Part shown: in pieces, positions 61,891-64,000 of the stretch | Numbering within the stretch: the first letter of the stretch is position 1 | Layout: each line of letters opens with the position of its first letter | Source: Streptomyces sp. NBC_00376 | GTDB lineage: Bacteria > Actinomycetota > Actinomycetes > Streptomycetales > Streptomycetaceae | Assembly (NCBI RefSeq): GCF_036077095.1 | Contig: NZ_CP107960.1 | Location: 3,720,001 to 3,784,000, forward strand | Direction: 5' to 3' | DNA: 64,000 nt | Made by a program: the position numbers and the translations under genes | The notes under the pieces: model-generated | The model's database searches: none | Seen by the model: the letters and a program-made list of their open reading frames with translations, nothing else | Told to the model about the DNA's origin: nothing

Positions 61891-61907
61891 TCTGACGGTA
61901 CGTCAGT
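61891..61907. promoter_or_regulatory. CTGACG-N3-CGTCAG operator, site E
   Basis: TCTGACGGTACGTCAGT has both arms perfect. It lies upstream of the DoxX-DUF35 operon and also faces the flavin monooxygenase gene. Confidence 0.78.
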
Positions 61908-62062
61908 TCACCCGATGGCAGGCAACTCGCGCAAGAGGTGCGCAAGGAGTGGACAAGAGACGGGTGAAGCTCGAACAGAAGGCGTGCACCCGTGATCAAT
62001 TCGCAATCGATTCCGGTCTTGACCGAGACCCATCAACCGGGTGCGCGATTACGCTCCGAACC

Positions 62063-63250
62063 ATGTCCGACAGCGCACTTACCGCCGGTATCCCCATATC
62101 GGCCCCCACCGACCTCACCGAGGGCCGTCCCGTCTACGTGGTCGGCGGCGGTCCGGGCGGTCTCGCAGCCGCGGCGGCCCTGCGCGAGCAGGGCGTACGG
62201 GCGGTCGTGCTGGAGAAGTCCGGGAACGTGGGCGCGTCCTGGCGCCGCCACTACGACCGGCTGCACCTCCACACGACCCGGAGCCGGTCCGCGCTGCCGG
62301 GGCTCGCGATGCCGCGTCGGTTCGGGCGCTGGGTGTCCCGGGACGACGTGGTGCGCTATCTGGACAAGTACGCCGAGCACCATGAGCTGGAGGTGGTGAC
62401 GGGCGTCGAGGTGTCCCGGATCGACCGCGCCCCGGACGGCAGGGACTGGCAGCTGACCGCGACCGGCGGCCGGGTGCTGACCGGCCGGGCGGTCGTCGTC
62501 GCCACCGGCTTCAACCACACCCCGCGCGTCCCCGACTGGCCCGGCCTCGACACCTTCACCGGCGATCTGGTCCACGCCTGCGACTACCGCAACCCCGCCC
62601 CGTACGCGGGCAAGGACGTCCTGGTCGTCGGCATCGGCAACACGGGCGCGGAGATCGCCGTCGACCTGGTCGAGGGCGGGGCGTCGCGGGTCCGGATCGC
62701 CGTGCGCACCGTGCCGCACATCGTGCGCCGCTCGACGGCGGGCTGGCCCGCGCAGTTGACCGGCATCCTGGTACGCAGGCTGCCGGTCCGTCTGGTCGAC
62801 CGGGCCGGGCGCCTGATGGCCAGGGCCGCCGTGCCCGACCTCTCCGCGCAGGGCCTCCCCCGCCCGGACACCGGTCTGTACTCACGGGTCAAGGACGGCG
62901 CGATCCCGGTGCAGGACGTGGGACTGATCGACGCGGTGAAGCGCGGCCGGGTGGTACCGGTGGCGGCCGTCGAGTCGTTCGACGGGGACGCGGTGGTACT
63001 GGCCGACGGCGAGCGGATCACCCCGGACGCGGTGATCGCGGCGACCGGCTACCGGCGTGCCCTGGAGGGCCTGGTCGGCCATCTCGGCGTACTGGACGCC
63101 CGGGGCCGGCCGGTGGTCCACGGCGCCCGCACCCCCAAGCAGGCTCCCGGTCTGTACTTCACCGGCTTCACCAACCCGATCAGCGGCATGCTGCGCGAAC
63201 TGGCCCTGGACGCGCGGAAGATCGCGAAGAGGGTGGCACGCCGGGGCTGA
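62063..63250 (+). CDS. Flavin-containing monooxygenase (YUCCA-like)
   Basis: This 395-residue FAD/NADPH monooxygenase has the FAD motif VYVVGGGPGGLAAAAALREQ, the EKSGNVGASWRRHYDRLHLH segment, the NADPH motif VLVVGIGNTGAEIAVDL and the ATGY-type motif VIAATGYRRALEGLV. The arrangement resembles plant YUCCA and bacterial group-B monooxygenases. The ATG at 62063 is used; the frame is open farther upstream but that part is not homologous. The substrate is unknown. It may share site E with DoxX. Confidence 0.86.
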   Translation: MSDSALTAGIPISAPTDLTEGRPVYVVGGGPGGLAAAAALREQGVRAVVLEKSGNVGASWRRHYDRLHLHTTRSRSALPGLAMPRRFGRWVSRDDVVRYLDKYAEHHELEVVTGVEVSRIDRAPDGRDWQLTATGGRVLTGRAVVVATGFNHTPRVPDWPGLDTFTGDLVHACDYRNPAPYAGKDVLVVGIGNTGAEIAVDLVEGGASRVRIAVRTVPHIVRRSTAGWPAQLTGILVRRLPVRLVDRAGRLMARAAVPDLSAQGLPRPDTGLYSRVKDGAIPVQDVGLIDAVKRGRVVPVAAVESFDGDAVVLADGERITPDAVIAATGYRRALEGLVGHLGVLDARGRPVVHGARTPKQAPGLYFTGFTNPISGMLRELALDARKIAKRVARRG

Positions 63251-63277
63251 GGCCGCACGGACCGCGGCTTCCGGAGT

Positions 63278-63482
63278 GATCGCCGTGCCGATACCCGTAC
63301 ACGCTCTCGCGCACCGCCCGTTGACCGCCGAGGCCGTCGCCGAACTCGTCGCGCTGCCCGTCACCACCCGTTCGGAGACCTGGGCGCCCGGAGATTCCTG
63401 GTAGTCGGGGAGATGCACCCCCACCGATCCGGACGACGAAGACGGCCCGGGCCGGTGGATCAACGCGCACATCGACTGGTGA
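63278..63482 (+). pseudogene. Possible small gene interrupted by a stop codon
   Basis: In one frame a coding-like segment from a GTG at 63278 (VIAVPIPVHALAHRPLTAEA) runs to a TAG at 63402. It continues in the same frame with coding-like composition (TPTDPDDEDGPGRWINAHID) to the TGA at 63480. This reads like a small gene with a nonsense mutation, or two unrelated shadows. No family was recognised. Confidence 0.3.
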
Positions 63483-63601
63483 TCCGGGGCGCGGACCACT
63501 CACGGGGCTACCCGTTCGAGATCTCATGCTTGAACCTGTCCAAGGCCTCCGCGCCGGTACCAGCCCACAACTCCGGGCACCGTCCACCCCCGCGATGCGA
63601 A

Positions 63602-63635
63602 GAACGTGACACTTCCCCCATCCACTGTCACGTTC
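63602..63635. terminator. Terminator-like palindrome
   Basis: Stem GAACGTGACA / TGTCACGTTC with a 14-nt loop. It shares its arm sequence with the terminator at 35641-35674. The rest of 63483-63733 holds nothing else that I could recognise. Confidence 0.65.
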
Positions 63636-63733
63636 GCAGCATGGGGCTGAGTCCGTGAGCTACGCGTCCTCGCACCGGCCGGGATCAGCAGCCGCCCCGC
63701 GCTCGTGTTCCTCAGTCAGATCGGGGGCGTCAG

Positions 63734-64000
63734 TCAGATCGCGGGCGTGGCGTTCACCGTGAGCTGGGTCGTGTTGTTGGCCGGCTGCGGGTCGAAGGGG
63801 AAGGTCGCGGGGCTGGAGCCGCCGGTGGTGAGCATGACGCGGCCGGTCGCACCGGGGACGACGCGGTCGATGCGCAGCTGGAACGGGAGGGAACGCGTCG
63901 TGTCCGGCAGCGCCCAGTACGGCATCTCGCAGCTGTAGCGCGGGGCGCCGGTCCGCTGCGGGTAGTAGCCGCCGCTCAGGGTGCGCGGCTCGCAGTCGAC
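63734..64000 (-). CDS. Partial protein, C-terminal 88 residues
   Basis: The frame is open to the right edge and stops at 63734. The visible part (cysteines in VDCEPR and YSCEMPYW, then LPFQLRIDRVVPGATGRVML and PANNTTQLTVNATPAI) looks like a beta-sandwich of a secreted surface protein of the kind with repeated immunoglobulin-like domains. The start, and any signal peptide, lie outside the window. Function unknown. Confidence 0.6.
   Translation of the reverse strand, partial: VDCEPRTLSGGYYPQRTGAPRYSCEMPYWALPDTTRSLPFQLRIDRVVPGATGRVMLTTGGSSPATFPFDPQPANNTTQLTVNATPAI

Overview
The window looks like a piece of a Streptomyces chromosome (or a very close relative). It has very high GC, strongly GC-biased third codon positions, actinobacterial gene types (DUF397/helix-turn-helix pairs, AfsK/AfsR/AfsS, PspAB, futalosine-pathway menaquinone genes) and two genes with the rare leucine codon TTA. 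No rRNA, tRNA, CRISPR array or phage module was seen.

Layout. 1-4768 (minus): start of the NADH dehydrogenase operon, nuoA-B-C-D-E-F, with overlapping stops and starts; nuoF runs off the left edge. 4769-9500: long leader with two Crp-like palindromes, a secreted NlpC/P60 hydrolase, an MFS exporter and a membrane acyltransferase. 9514-14283: TetR gene with a membrane partner and a tandem operator, an ATPase / helix-turn-helix / DUF397 trio, a TTA-containing orphan gene and a WecA-type sugar-phosphate transferase. 14374-20684: a hydroxyisourate-hydrolase remnant, a secreted barrel protein, then an acyl-CoA ligase, hotdog thioesterase, Rieske oxygenase and TetR gene that share an operator. 20819-33994: respiratory quinone genes (geranylgeranyl-type reductase, menG, mqnC, mqnA) mixed with a zinc-ribbon membrane protein, an IS110-family insertion, a DUF3152 metalloprotease-like protein and a Ser/Thr kinase. 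34358-36917: cold shock protein, MerR regulator, amidohydrolase. 37180-49416: the AfsR / AfsS / AfsK antibiotic-regulation set, with a FadD3-like ligase, Ltp thiolase, DUF35 and enoyl-CoA hydratase block between afsS and afsK. 49578-55357: VOC protein, TetR, deazaflavin reductase, acyl-CoA dehydrogenase, second Ltp and a VapBC-like toxin-antitoxin pair. 55443-64000: PNPOx-like enzyme, P450 with ferredoxin, HtpX-like protease, PspAB, DUF1707, DoxX-DUF35, flavin monooxygenase and a partial secreted protein.

How the genes work together. Two links stand out. First, a 17-bp palindrome (TCTGACG-N3-CGTCAGA) recurs at promoters of the amidohydrolase, the ligase/Ltp divergent pair, the dehydrogenase/Ltp divergent pair (twice) and the DoxX-DUF35 operon. 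This suggests one TetR-type regulon for breaking down a polycyclic or branched acyl substrate, with the TetR gene at 50762 as the natural candidate regulator. Second, ATTGAAC-type palindromes lie at the start of the acyl-CoA ligase (16586) and directly before the Rieske gene (19981), tying those genes to the TetR at 19998. The NDH-1 and menaquinone genes together serve the respiratory chain. All functional statements come from reading motifs and recalling families; no database search was run.
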